Of a stretch of 35,903 bases of DNA, positions 16,981 through 24,466 are shown piece after piece. The stretch lies in contig JAQVWS010000006.1 in assembly GCA_028709585.1 (NCBI GenBank), positions 1 to 35,903 on the forward strand, given 5' to 3'. The DNA is from Syntrophomonas sp. Lineage in GTDB: Bacteria; Bacillota; Syntrophomonadia; Syntrophomonadales; Syntrophomonadaceae. A program made the translations under genes and the position numbers. The first letter of the stretch is position 1. The number at the start of each line of letters is the position of its first letter. Below the pieces are notes generated by a model that saw only the letters and a program-made list of their open reading frames with translations, was not told the DNA's origin and did no database searches.

Positions 16981-17008
16981 TAGTATATGTAGGGGGTTTT
17001 ATTGGTGT
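16981..17008 (-). promoter_or_regulatory. Candidate sigma-K-type (mother-cell) promoter
   Basis: On the minus strand CATATACTA (16989 to 16981) fits the CATAnnnTA -10 of sigma-K. An AC (17008 to 17007) stands 17 nt upstream of it, the expected -35 position. The predicted transcript would start near 16974, just ahead of the ribosome site at 16945-16950. The motif is short and AT-rich, so a chance match is possible. Confidence 0.35.
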
Positions 17009-17114
17009 TACTGGAATTGATTACGGGGGCGGGAATAAAATTTTACTGATTGGGAGAGGTCACGCAAGGGCAGGGCAGGTCTGCCGCTTTTTGGCTACGA
17101 TATTGATAATCGTT

Positions 17115-18326
17115 TTAATCAACACAAATACTATGCACTATATTATCGGGGTATAATGTTACCCGGATTTCTTTGTTGACAGGATCCATTTCCAGATCTC
17201 TTACAAAATATCTAACCAATTGTTTGCGGTGAGAAATGTCCGCTTTGTAGAAGGTGGCAGAAAAACTAGCCGAGAATTGGAGAATATTATTTTTCCCAGT
17301 GGGTAAAGCCCGGGGAGGATTATTTTTGAGGGATCTAATTTTTGATTCCAGTTTGTTTATTTTCATAAGCAAATCTGCATCAGTAAGTTCCTGTGCCTCA
17401 TTTTCCAGCTGGTTTTTTACTCGGGACAGATTATTAAGTATATCATGGTACCCTTTATAAACGGCATTTATATCATTTTGCACCTGGTGTACTATCTCAT
17501 TTAGGGAATAAGGTGCCGGATATTTTTTATCTATTAATTCAACAATAGTATCTTCGAGCCAATTCTGATCAACCATAAATCTATTAGGGCAGAGGGCTTC
17601 TCCTTTGTAACGAGAAGGACCGCAGATATATTTGGTCCAGTTGCGGGAGCTGGATCGATAGCCGATAATATTGCCGCCGCACTGTGCACAAACGAACATG
17701 GGTTGTTCTTCCAGATTAGTTCCGGTAAATAGATAAGGGCTTTTGATAGTTTTACCGGTACCAGCTTTATTTTGCGCTCTCTTCTTACGATCCAGTACCA
17801 CATCCAACTCCTGAAGGCTTATTATAGCTGGATGAGCATCGACAACCTTTATCCATTCGTTTTGGGGATTAAACCGTCCTGGAGAATGACGGGTTTCTTT
17901 ATTCCAAAAGGCCATCCCAGCGTACTGTTCCAGGCGGGTTTCTCTTAACATTTCGACTATTGTAGGTATTCGCCAGGGTTTATTCGCCGGCCCGGCAATA
18001 TTTTTGCCGTTAAGGTATTCACAGATATCCTTATATGACATTTCACGATGCAAATATAGTTCAATAATTATCATTCTGGCTAATTTAGCATTTTCGGGAT
18101 GCAGACCCCAAATGCTTTTAATAATAGGTTTGCCTTTGGAATTGGTGCCCCTGTTCAGGTGGATTATCTGATATCCGTATGCTGGACGGCCGCCGTTTTT
18201 ATAGCACCAGCCAGTTTCCTGATCGCGGCTTTGAATATTTATGCTCATACCGTCAAATATATTATGAGAGGGTTTTTTTATCGGTGGGTTTTCTTTAGTA
18301 TCTTTTCTTTCGTTGCGGTTATTCAT
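17115..18326 (-). CDS. Serine recombinase C-terminal part without catalytic domain
   Basis: This 403-residue frame begins where large serine recombinases have just left the resolvase domain: GWCYKNGGRPAYGYQ opens a 'Recombinase' DNA-binding domain (about residues 40-170, with SYKDICEYLNGKNI and WRIPTIVEML). Then comes a zinc ribbon with CAQCGG and later cysteines in YICGPS and LCPNRF (about 213-250), a coiled coil (about 300-340) and a C-terminal strand domain. The serine-bearing catalytic domain is absent, and an in-frame stop lies upstream, so it is not simply mis-started. AGGTGAT precedes the ATG at close spacing, so it may be translated. It could be a decayed integrase remnant or a catalytically dead DNA-binding protein. 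No att-like flanking repeats were found. Confidence 0.7.
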   Translation of the reverse strand: MNNRNERKDTKENPPIKKPSHNIFDGMSINIQSRDQETGWCYKNGGRPAYGYQIIHLNRGTNSKGKPIIKSIWGLHPENAKLARMIIIELYLHREMSYKDICEYLNGKNIAGPANKPWRIPTIVEMLRETRLEQYAGMAFWNKETRHSPGRFNPQNEWIKVVDAHPAIISLQELDVVLDRKKRAQNKAGTGKTIKSPYLFTGTNLEEQPMFVCAQCGGNIIGYRSSSRNWTKYICGPSRYKGEALCPNRFMVDQNWLEDTIVELIDKKYPAPYSLNEIVHQVQNDINAVYKGYHDILNNLSRVKNQLENEAQELTDADLLMKINKLESKIRSLKNNPPRALPTGKNNILQFSASFSATFYKADISHRKQLVRYFVRDLEMDPVNKEIRVTLYPDNIVHSICVD

Positions 18327-18455
18327 ATTATCACCTGCCTTATTTCCTAAGCATTGCAGTTAAACATTTATATTCTACATTTATTTTAATCACCCTTTTA
18401 TATTGTAGACATATTTTATAATAAACTCTTATTGGGGTATTTAGGGGAGAAATAA

Positions 18456-18707
18456 TTGATTACATATAATACATCCCAAAAGTTAACGAAGATGGGCATT
18501 GATCCTAATTCAAGCATTGAGGACCTCATTGAAAAAATCGAAGGCCTGGGATATAACGGTATTAATTTATCACGTAATGATAAGGGCTACAAACTGACTA
18601 TTTTGTATAGGGAAAATATTTATGTGTATAAGCAAGTATTAGCAGAAAACCGCAAAGAGGCCATGGCTCTTGCACTTGTAATCAATGATTTTTTAGAATA
18701 CGCTTAA
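18456..18707 (+). CDS. Unknown small protein, 83 residues
   Basis: I do not recognise this protein. It starts at a TTG with AGGGGAG 6-7 nt upstream. It is predicted soluble, with a helical N-terminus (SIEDLIEKIEGLGYNG), two beta strands (GYKLTILYRENIYVYKQ) and a closing helix. It lies divergently to the recombinase remnant. Between them is an inverted TCTACA/TGTAGA pair (18374-18379 and 18404-18409) that could be an operator. Such orphan proteins are common next to phage or mobile-element remains. Confidence 0.55.
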   Translation: MITYNTSQKLTKMGIDPNSSIEDLIEKIEGLGYNGINLSRNDKGYKLTILYRENIYVYKQVLAENRKEAMALALVINDFLEYA

Positions 18708-18907
18708 TGGAGAATAGGGCTCTTTTTACAATAAAATTTTTATTTTGTGATAGCCAAGCTGTACAGTATGTGTATTATATATATTCGGCTGATAGATTAC
18801 CTTTAATTAGAAAAGTTACTGACTAAATACATTAAAAGGAATTTCGCTTTGTATAACGAATTATGTTACCGAAATATTAAACTATTTAACTTGGAAAGGG
18901 ATGCGTA

Positions 18908-19309
18908 ATGAGTGGGGAAATTCATAAAGGGAAGTTTATAGAGAATTTTTATAGCATAATAGCATTAATAGTAGGGGTTATATTTATAATTGGTCTGGTG
19001 GGGCAGGAGATTATGCTTAGCAAGGACATGCCTGCAAATATGATAGTATATGTGGATGAGAGCCGAAGTATTTATTATGCTCCTCCATATATTGACGGAA
19101 AAAAATATCCGGATAATTTGAAAATAAATGCAATAAAAGCCCTGACTGCTGCCGAGGCCCAAAATAAAAAATTTATGGCCGATAATGATTGTATTGAGCT
19201 GGGATATTTCGAAGAAAAAACAACCTTAACCCATAATATTTTAGTGAAATTAGGACTGACAGATCCGAATCCAAGCAGATGGAATCCAGATGGCTCATGG
19301 AATTGGTAA
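18908..19309 (+). CDS. Unknown membrane-anchored protein, 133 residues
   Basis: I do not recognise this protein. One hydrophobic helix (about residues 14-36, SIIALIVGVIFIIGLVG) anchors it, and the remaining 95 residues probably face outside. The soluble part has IVYVDESRSIYYAPPYI, a helix with IKALTAAEAQNKKF, and a C-terminal end rich in Asn, Trp and Pro (NPSRWNPDGSWNW). AAAGGG lies about 7 nt before the ATG. It stands alone, 200 nt after the preceding small gene and 54 nt before a thioesterase gene. Confidence 0.65.
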   Translation: MSGEIHKGKFIENFYSIIALIVGVIFIIGLVGQEIMLSKDMPANMIVYVDESRSIYYAPPYIDGKKYPDNLKINAIKALTAAEAQNKKFMADNDCIELGYFEEKTTLTHNILVKLGLTDPNPSRWNPDGSWNW

Positions 19310-19363
19310 AAAAACACTGGATTTTATGTTATGATATAAAAAATATTATGGAGTTGATGGTGT

Positions 19364-19765
19364 GTGGTACGAATAGCTGATCTGCAAATGGGCGCATTCT
19401 GGAAACATATAAACATGACTACGGTAACCGACGAAAATGGGATAATCAGGGTCATTCTGGATGTAACTGAAGAATTAAAACAGATTTATGGAAATATACA
19501 CGGGGGTGTTATTTCCAGTATGATGGACTCAACTATTGCGGTGGCACTTAACCAGCAGTTGGATCCAAGTGAAGGCGCTTCAACGGTGGAGCTGAAAGTG
19601 AATTACTTCCGCCCGGTTAACGCGGGCAGGCTTTGGGGAGAAGGAAAGGTTATCCATAGGGGTAAAAGATTATTGGTGGGGCAAGGAGAGATTAAGGATG
19701 AGGCAGGCCGAATGGTAGCCTTTGGTACGGCAACTTTTATGATTGTTAAACTTGAGCGTGATTGA
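19364..19765 (+). CDS. PaaI-family hot-dog thioesterase
   Basis: This 133-residue hot-dog enzyme of the PaaI/YdiI type hydrolyses aryl- or acyl-CoA thioesters. The family motif is intact: GNIHGGVISSMMDSTIAVAL, with the HGG turn and the catalytic Asp in the central helix. It is followed by TVELKVNYFRPV and a GEGKVIHRGKRL strand typical of the family. The start is a GTG with GGAG 10 nt upstream, slightly long; the nearby ATG at 19357 is out of frame. The physiological substrate is not evident. It is the third hot-dog gene in the window and the only one with a standard active site. Confidence 0.88.
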   Translation: MVRIADLQMGAFWKHINMTTVTDENGIIRVILDVTEELKQIYGNIHGGVISSMMDSTIAVALNQQLDPSEGASTVELKVNYFRPVNAGRLWGEGKVIHRGKRLLVGQGEIKDEAGRMVAFGTATFMIVKLERD

Positions 19766-19819
19766 GTAAGGTTAGCGTACCATTGACGTTACGGGACATA
19801 AGCCATTATTGCCGGTTTT

Positions 19820-20611
19820 TTATTCTATTAGTTCAAAGCGGTTGACAATGCCATTTACATCATAAGGCCATTCCTTTTTGCCGCAAAACAGTTCATATGG
19901 GCGGGCATATAGCTGGTTGGTTTTTATGTTGCGGTAGACCACCATAGGACTAAGTGTTTCAGTATTTTCAACCAGATCCAGTACCACTTCAAAGATTTCT
20001 CCTTTAAAATGTTTGTATCTCTGCCCTGGCTTTATTTCTCTCTCCAGGGCTTTTGAATTTATTTCCTTCTTAATAATATCTATTAACTGCTGCGAAGCAT
20101 CAGTTATTGATGAAATATTGTAGACGACATGATCACAGCTGGTTATATCCCGCATTTCTCTTTTGGCCATTTCAAATCGTTGGCTGGCTTTTGTGCTGTC
20201 CGTATGTATTTCATTGATTGTTTTCAAGATAGTCGTGAGATCGCGATATATAAAAATACTTACTAACTTTTGATAGCCAACGTTTTGTTTAAGCAGCCGA
20301 ATTCCTTCTGATGTCATGATGGCAATACCATTTTTACCGGTTTTCTCCACCCGTTTTAATTCATCGCGGGTTACACCATAGATATTACCCAGGTAATTGA
20401 TCTGTTCAATAATCTGATCAGCTTTTTGCAGGGCTAGATATTGGTCAGTGGAAATAAAATAATATTCTTTGCCATGGCGCTCCCCGGTTCTGGCGCGACG
20501 GGTAGTAAACGATTTTATAGGCTCCAAAAAATCATCGTTATTGTGAAGCAGAAAATCCAATAATAGTGTTTTGCCAGCAGCACTGGGGCCGTTTAAAATA
20601 AAATACTTCAT
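19820..20611 (-). CDS. Guanylate kinase-like domain fused to DUF1653
   Basis: This is a 263-residue two-domain protein. Residues 1 to about 185 read as a guanylate kinase-type P-loop domain: Walker A GPSAAGKT at the N-terminus, then the GMP-binding signature from FTTRRARTGER to YYF (about residues 35-52), which fits the PROSITE-type guanylate kinase pattern. The segment after that diverges from housekeeping Gmk. Residues about 192-262 match DUF1653 (GQRYKHFKGEIFEVV, then ENTETLSPMVVYRN, ARPYELF and a final RFELI), normally a stand-alone protein of about 70 residues. Enzymatic GMP kinase activity is plausible but unproven, and the role of DUF1653 is unknown to me. AGGGGAG lies 8 nt before the ATG. 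It converges on the PaaI gene. Confidence 0.8.
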   Translation of the reverse strand: MKYFILNGPSAAGKTLLLDFLLHNNDDFLEPIKSFTTRRARTGERHGKEYYFISTDQYLALQKADQIIEQINYLGNIYGVTRDELKRVEKTGKNGIAIMTSEGIRLLKQNVGYQKLVSIFIYRDLTTILKTINEIHTDSTKASQRFEMAKREMRDITSCDHVVYNISSITDASQQLIDIIKKEINSKALEREIKPGQRYKHFKGEIFEVVLDLVENTETLSPMVVYRNIKTNQLYARPYELFCGKKEWPYDVNGIVNRFELIE

Positions 20612-20805
20612 TTAAAAATCTCCCCTCCGCTCATCATCTTGTTTATTAGCTGAATAACATCACATATTATTATTATCGCATATGGTATCGATTAATTTAG
20701 TGTTATTAAGCATTTTCGTAACATAAATGACGATAATATTTGACATGACCCCAGCAAATAGCTATTAGCGATGCGACTATGTTTATTGAACCTGGCTTAC
20801 CATGC

Positions 20806-21165
20806 TTAGATAAAAAGCTTATATAAATAAACTATATATCCTATACATATTGCAGCTTCAATCAGGCGAAATGACAGGGCTAGAAATGTATACGCGTACA
20901 AATCAAAAAACTTTATATGTTTAGGGCTATTTTTGAGAGTAACGGGAATTCCCTTAATAGTATAAACAATGAATAATAGCAGGGTTACAATACTGACTAC
21001 CATAATAAAGGTTACTACCGCAGCAATTATCATTAAAGGGATATCTATACCCGAGTGTGTTGCCATGTAACCGATAAAAGCAGTAGCCAATCCAAAACCT
21101 ATAATATTTTTAAAAGCTCCTAAAGCAATTTTAATAAAAACCTTTTTCTGCTCATTACTATCCAT
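20806..21165 (-). CDS. Small membrane protein, translationally coupled to the histidine kinase
   Basis: This 119-residue protein has three predicted membrane helices (about residues 17-37, 42-70 and 85-118) and a charged N-terminus (MDSNEQKK). The family is not recognised. The ATG at 21165 overlaps the stop of the upstream histidine kinase by 8 nt, and GGAGGG inside the kinase gene is correctly placed. An in-frame ATG at 21195 has no such site. The overlap implies dosage or functional linkage to the two-component system, possibly as an accessory sensor or a target of it. Confidence 0.75.
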   Translation of the reverse strand: MDSNEQKKVFIKIALGAFKNIIGFGLATAFIGYMATHSGIDIPLMIIAAVVTFIMVVSIVTLLLFIVYTIKGIPVTLKNSPKHIKFFDLYAYTFLALSFRLIEAAICIGYIVYLYKLFI

Positions 21166-22672
21166 GTGTTCCCTCCAGTTTAAATATGTTTGCAACAGGT
21201 AAGGTAACCATAATCCGGGTGCCTTTATTTTTTATGCTTTCAACTACGATGTTACCATGATGCTGATCAATAATCCACTTGGCAATAGACAGACCCAAGC
21301 CAACTCCTCCCACTGCCCTATTTCTGGATTTGTCGGCTTTATAAAAGCGGTCAAATATATATGGCAAATCCTCTTGTGATATGCCGATACCCTCATCATT
21401 GATGCTAATAAGCGCATTTTTGTTTTTAAGGCAGCTATCAATGGCGATAGTACCGCCTGCCGGGGTATATTTTCTGCTGTTGTCCAAGAAGATTCTAAAG
21501 GCTTGTTTTATTAAAGCTCTATCTCCATTAAGGGTAATGACTTCATTTATTTCAGATCTAAATTGGTGTTCTGAATCAATTAAAATGCTCTCTTTTAATA
21601 TTTCGTTAATAAGTTCATTTAAGGCAAAAGGACTGGTTGCCAGGTCTTGACTATTTTTATCGGTACTGGCTAGAAACAGAAGCTTTTCCACTAGTTCTTT
21701 CATATATTCTGATTCACTTCTTATTGCAGAAATAGATTCCTGAAGCACAGCATTATCTTCTTTGCCCCAACGCTGCAGCAGGTTAGCATAACCCTGAATT
21801 ACTGAAATTGGAGTTTTTAGTTCATGCGATGCATCAGAAACGAAAATATTTTGCTTGTCAAAGGATATCTGAATGCGATCCAGCATGTCATTGAAGGTCA
21901 AGGCAAGTTCTTTTAGCTCATCATGAGAATCTACTATAACCAAACGGGTATTAAGATCCCCCACGGCAATAGACCGGGCTGTTCGGGTCATATTATCGAT
22001 GGGGTTTAACATTCTTCGGCTGGTTCTGGAGCCAATAATAATAATTATTATAATGGCGAATAAAAAGCCTATACAAACAGATGCCAGCAAAGCTGCCAAA
22101 TATGTTTTTTCATAATATAGATTCTGAGATACGTCTATTTTGCTGATGCCATTAAGGTTGACTCGTGTTTCATAATGTAAATACTCCAGATTATAATCCA
22201 GGGAACTGCCTGGAAAAAAATCTAGTTGAAAGTAAGATGCTCGATGTGGGCTGCTTTCGTTGGTACTGTAAATAGGGTTTTTATGTTCATCAGACAGGGT
22301 AACAGAAATTCCTTGAATATCGGCAAAGCTCTTAATTTGCTCATCGGGTAGGGCAGGTTGTTGGTTAATCATATTCATAATAACCAAGCTGTTTTTGGTC
22401 AGGGTTTGATTGGAGTTATACAGAAGGAAAAAGCCGAAGGCACTGATGATTAAAGTGCTGCATAATAAAAATATTACCGAAAAAAGCAAGGTATATGTAA
22501 CGGTTGTTTTGAAAGTTATTGAAAAGCGTAAGCGCTTGTTTATTACCTGAAAGACTGCTCTAAACAAACGGGGCACAAAAGTTAAAATGAGTTTTAGAAT
22601 GACAGATAATACTAAGAAAATGCTTTTAATAGTGATAATCAATATTTTAAAGAAATTTCTTATTCTACTCAT
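21158..22672 (-). CDS. Sensor histidine kinase (ArlS-like)
   Basis: This 504-residue membrane kinase pairs with the regulator encoded just upstream. It has an unusual extra hydrophobic stretch at residues 8-35, a first standard helix (about 55-80), an extracellular domain of about 110 residues, a second helix (about 193-213), HAMP with RRMLNPID, HisKA with the phospho-acceptor H283 in SHELKTP, and an HATPase domain with N-box FLDNSRKYT, DEGIGIS and GVGLGLSIAK. The organisation resembles ArlS of Firmicutes. The signal is not evident. Its ATG overlaps the regulator stop by 8 nt (ATGAGTAG), so the genes are translationally coupled. Confidence 0.92.
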   Translation of the reverse strand: MSRIRNFFKILIITIKSIFLVLSVILKLILTFVPRLFRAVFQVINKRLRFSITFKTTVTYTLLFSVIFLLCSTLIISAFGFFLLYNSNQTLTKNSLVIMNMINQQPALPDEQIKSFADIQGISVTLSDEHKNPIYSTNESSPHRASYFQLDFFPGSSLDYNLEYLHYETRVNLNGISKIDVSQNLYYEKTYLAALLASVCIGFLFAIIIIIIIGSRTSRRMLNPIDNMTRTARSIAVGDLNTRLVIVDSHDELKELALTFNDMLDRIQISFDKQNIFVSDASHELKTPISVIQGYANLLQRWGKEDNAVLQESISAIRSESEYMKELVEKLLFLASTDKNSQDLATSPFALNELINEILKESILIDSEHQFRSEINEVITLNGDRALIKQAFRIFLDNSRKYTPAGGTIAIDSCLKNKNALISINDEGIGISQEDLPYIFDRFYKADKSRNRAVGGVGLGLSIAKWIIDQHHGNIVVESIKNKGTRIMVTLPVANIFKLEGTHG

Positions 22673-23345
22673 GCTTTAATACATAACCTACCCCGCGTAC
22701 AGTATGAATGAGTTTTATATGATATTTGTCATCAATTTTACCCCGTAAATATCTAATGTACACATCCACTATATTGGTGTCGCCATAGTAGGTATAGCCC
22801 CATACGTTTTGCAGGATTTTCTCCCGGCTTAGAACTATATTCTCGTTCTCGGCCAGATATTTGAGCAAATCATATTCCTTTTTGGTTAGTTCGACCTCTT
22901 CACTGCCATAATTAACGGAGTGTTTGCAAAGGTCCATTGTTAAACTGCCTAGAGCAATCATATCAGACTTAAAATGATTTTTTTTACGTTTAAGAGCGCT
23001 TCTTATCCTGGCTAGCAGTTCTTCAATGTCAAAGGGTTTGGTCATATAATCATCGGCGCCGATGTCCAGACCCATTACTTTATCAGTAACATGATCTTTG
23101 GCAGTTAGCATAATAACCAGCGTCTCCGACGATTGTCGAAGACGCCTTAATACCTCCATGCCATTTAGAGAAGGCAACATTACGTCAAGTATTACCAGGT
23201 CAAATATGCCGCTTTCAGCTTTTTCCAACCCTTCACGGCCATCGTAGGCATGTTCAACCAGGTAGCCTTCATGGGTAAGTTCCAACTCCAAAAATCTTGC
23301 AATCTTAACTTCATCTTCTATAATTAGTATTTTTTCGGCATCCAT
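22665..23345 (-). CDS. OmpR/PhoB-family response regulator (ArlR-like)
   Basis: This 226-residue regulator has an N-terminal receiver with acidic residues E10/D11, phospho-acceptor D54 (ILDVMLP) and the conserved lysine in DDYMTKPF. It also has a C-terminal winged helix (about residues 128-224) with LTKKEYDLLKYLAE and VDVYIRYLRGKID. GGAG precedes the ATG at 23345 by a short spacer. It is followed by the kinase (8-nt overlap) and a small membrane protein, and preceded at 95 nt by the DUF4342 gene in the same direction. Targets cannot be told from the sequence. Confidence 0.93.
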   Translation of the reverse strand: MDAEKILIIEDEVKIARFLELELTHEGYLVEHAYDGREGLEKAESGIFDLVILDVMLPSLNGMEVLRRLRQSSETLVIMLTAKDHVTDKVMGLDIGADDYMTKPFDIEELLARIRSALKRKKNHFKSDMIALGSLTMDLCKHSVNYGSEEVELTKKEYDLLKYLAENENIVLSREKILQNVWGYTYYGDTNIVDVYIRYLRGKIDDKYHIKLIHTVRGVGYVLKHE

Positions 23346-23440
23346 TTTTGCTCCAACTCTCTATGAATAACGAAAGGTAATAAAAAAGTTATATGTTTTA
23401 TTTCTGTAAAATATATAAGATACCTTTTTTAGGGCTATTA

Positions 23441-23905
23441 TTAGTTTTTATTTATAGCATCCGCAACCTGTTCACTTACTTTTGATGCAGCTGATGATAT
23501 ATTATCCAAGGTTTTATTGATTTTCATATTATCACAACCTGGCTTTTCCAAGCGGATTTTATGGTTCGTAAATAGAGCAGCTAACAAACCTATGATTGTT
23601 AAAGGCAGTGCTATAATCGTTGCCAGGATAACAACAGTCAGAGATAGATCTATAATGGGTTTGCCATTTTTGCTAATTATAAGTCTGGTAGTATTGCATG
23701 TCCTTACCAGCTTTTTAATACTTACCCACAAACCTGACTGAGCAGTAGAATCATGAAGAGGTGCTTTAATCTTATTCTGTTTTTCCAAATAAATCAGCGC
23801 TTCCACAATATCATTATTACATTTTTCCAGTGTTTCCTTGGCTTCCTCATAGGAAACATGAGCTCTTTCTCTAATACTCTCAATCAGTTCTAAACTAACG
23901 GCCAT
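23441..23905 (-). CDS. DUF4342 protein with UBA-like N-terminus
   Basis: This 154-residue protein begins with a UBA-like three-helix segment, VSYEEAKETLEKCNNDIVEALIYLE (about residues 17-41). The middle part fits DUF4342: an amphipathic region (about 60-75), a strand with TRLIISKNGKPIIDL, and a conserved hydrophobic segment of about 30 residues (LSLTVVILATIIALPL onward) that may insert into the membrane. The C-terminus is helical and charged. AGGGGG lies about 7 nt before the ATG. It stands 95 nt ahead of the ArlR-like regulator, on the same strand. The function is unknown to me, but its position next to a two-component system makes a membrane-stress role possible. Confidence 0.75.
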   Translation of the reverse strand: MAVSLELIESIRERAHVSYEEAKETLEKCNNDIVEALIYLEKQNKIKAPLHDSTAQSGLWVSIKKLVRTCNTTRLIISKNGKPIIDLSLTVVILATIIALPLTIIGLLAALFTNHKIRLEKPGCDNMKINKTLDNISSAASKVSEQVADAINKN

Positions 23906-23989
23906 ATTTATTCCCCCTAAAATTTATTAGTACCGTTATTTTAAATCACGATAATTAGAGCACTATTAAACCAACATTAGAATTGTATT

Positions 23990-24017
23990 AAAAAGGGTGG
24001 AATCAAAAATTCCACCC
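23990..24017 (-). terminator. Rho-independent terminator of the HesB-like gene
   Basis: A perfect 9-bp stem (GGGTGGAAT 23995-24003 with ATTCCACCC 24009-24017) and 5-nt loop are followed, on the minus strand, by a run of five T. It lies 42 nt beyond the TAG/TAA end of the HesB-like gene and shows that the gene is a single-gene transcript. Confidence 0.85.
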
Positions 24018-24059
24018 ACATATAAATACATTATAAAAATAATTAAAACTCAATGTAAA

Positions 24060-24389
24060 CTAACTGCATGAATTGCAGGAAGAGCATCCTGCATCACTGG
24101 CTGATTCTTTCTCAGGAATAATATTAAAATAGGTTTGTCCTCCTTGCTGAATAGAACTAATTGTAAATCCTTGGCTCATTTCCAGAAGGTTATTATCAAT
24201 TACAAAATGGAGTCCGTCGTGTTCTTCGACTTTATCATTTTTAGCTGGTTCATCCAGAACCAGATTATATGACATCCCTCCTCAGCCAATACTGGCGTCG
24301 ATTCTTAAATGCTGAGATTCTTTATTCATCTTTTTCAAGATTTCTTTTATATCTTGAATGGACTCAGCTGATAGTCTTACCATTTCCAT
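24060..24389 (-). CDS. HesB-like selenoprotein; in-frame UGA at 24282-24284 read as selenocysteine
   Basis: The full reading frame is 109 residues if the UGA at codon 36 is decoded as selenocysteine. Before it is MEMVRLSAESIQDIK... with a helix and LRIDASIG; after it is GGMSYNLVLDEP, the core of HesB/IscA-like A-type Fe-S carrier proteins. In relatives the sequence is GCGG, so UGA replaces the first conserved, ligand-binding cysteine. The tail is GCSSCNSCS. A 7-bp stem with UGGAU loop follows 18 nt after the UGA (SECIS candidate). Starting at the later ATG (24275) is unlikely: GGAGGG touches it and half the domain would be lost. Start: ATG at 24389 with AAAGGAG at 11 nt; a second in-frame ATG at 24383 is possible. 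Known family: HesB-like selenoproteins. The alternative is a nonsense mutation. Confidence 0.85.
24245..24284 (-). promoter_or_regulatory. UGA codon and bacterial SECIS hairpin of the HesB-like gene
   Basis: The UGA (24284 to 24282) is followed after 18 nt by CTGGTTC (24263 to 24257), loop TGGAT (24256 to 24252) and GAACCAG (24251 to 24245), a perfect 7-bp stem. Bacterial SECIS elements are inside the coding region just after UGA, with a guanine-containing small apical loop contacted by SelB; this one fits in position, stem length and GG loop. Confidence 0.75.
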
Positions 24390-24424
24390 AATAAAGTCAC
24401 TCTCCTTTCTAAAATTCAATTTTT

Positions 24425-24454
24425 ATTATATACCTGCATGTCTAGTTTAACCAA
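24425..24454 (-). promoter_or_regulatory. Second possible promoter of the HesB-like gene
   Basis: On the minus strand perfect TATAAT (24430 to 24425) lies 18 nt from TTGGTT (24454 to 24449). It would start transcription about 30 nt before the ATG and, unlike the upstream promoter, is free of the palindrome. Confidence 0.45.
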
Positions 24455-24466
24455 AAAAGCTAACCT

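Noticed and set aside
16887-17156. Plus-strand frame of 89 codons with a hydrophobic tail
   Set aside because: It overlaps the 5' end of one gene and the 3' end of another on the opposite strand, and has no ribosome site.
15390-19309. Integrated phage or mobile element with att repeats
   Set aside because: No flanking direct repeats, no tRNA junction and no other phage genes were found around the recombinase remnant.
24060-24275. Separate 71-residue protein starting MSYNLVLDEP
   Set aside because: The ribosome-like GGAGGG touches the ATG with no spacer, and the conserved domain starts well upstream. Read-through of UGA explains it better.
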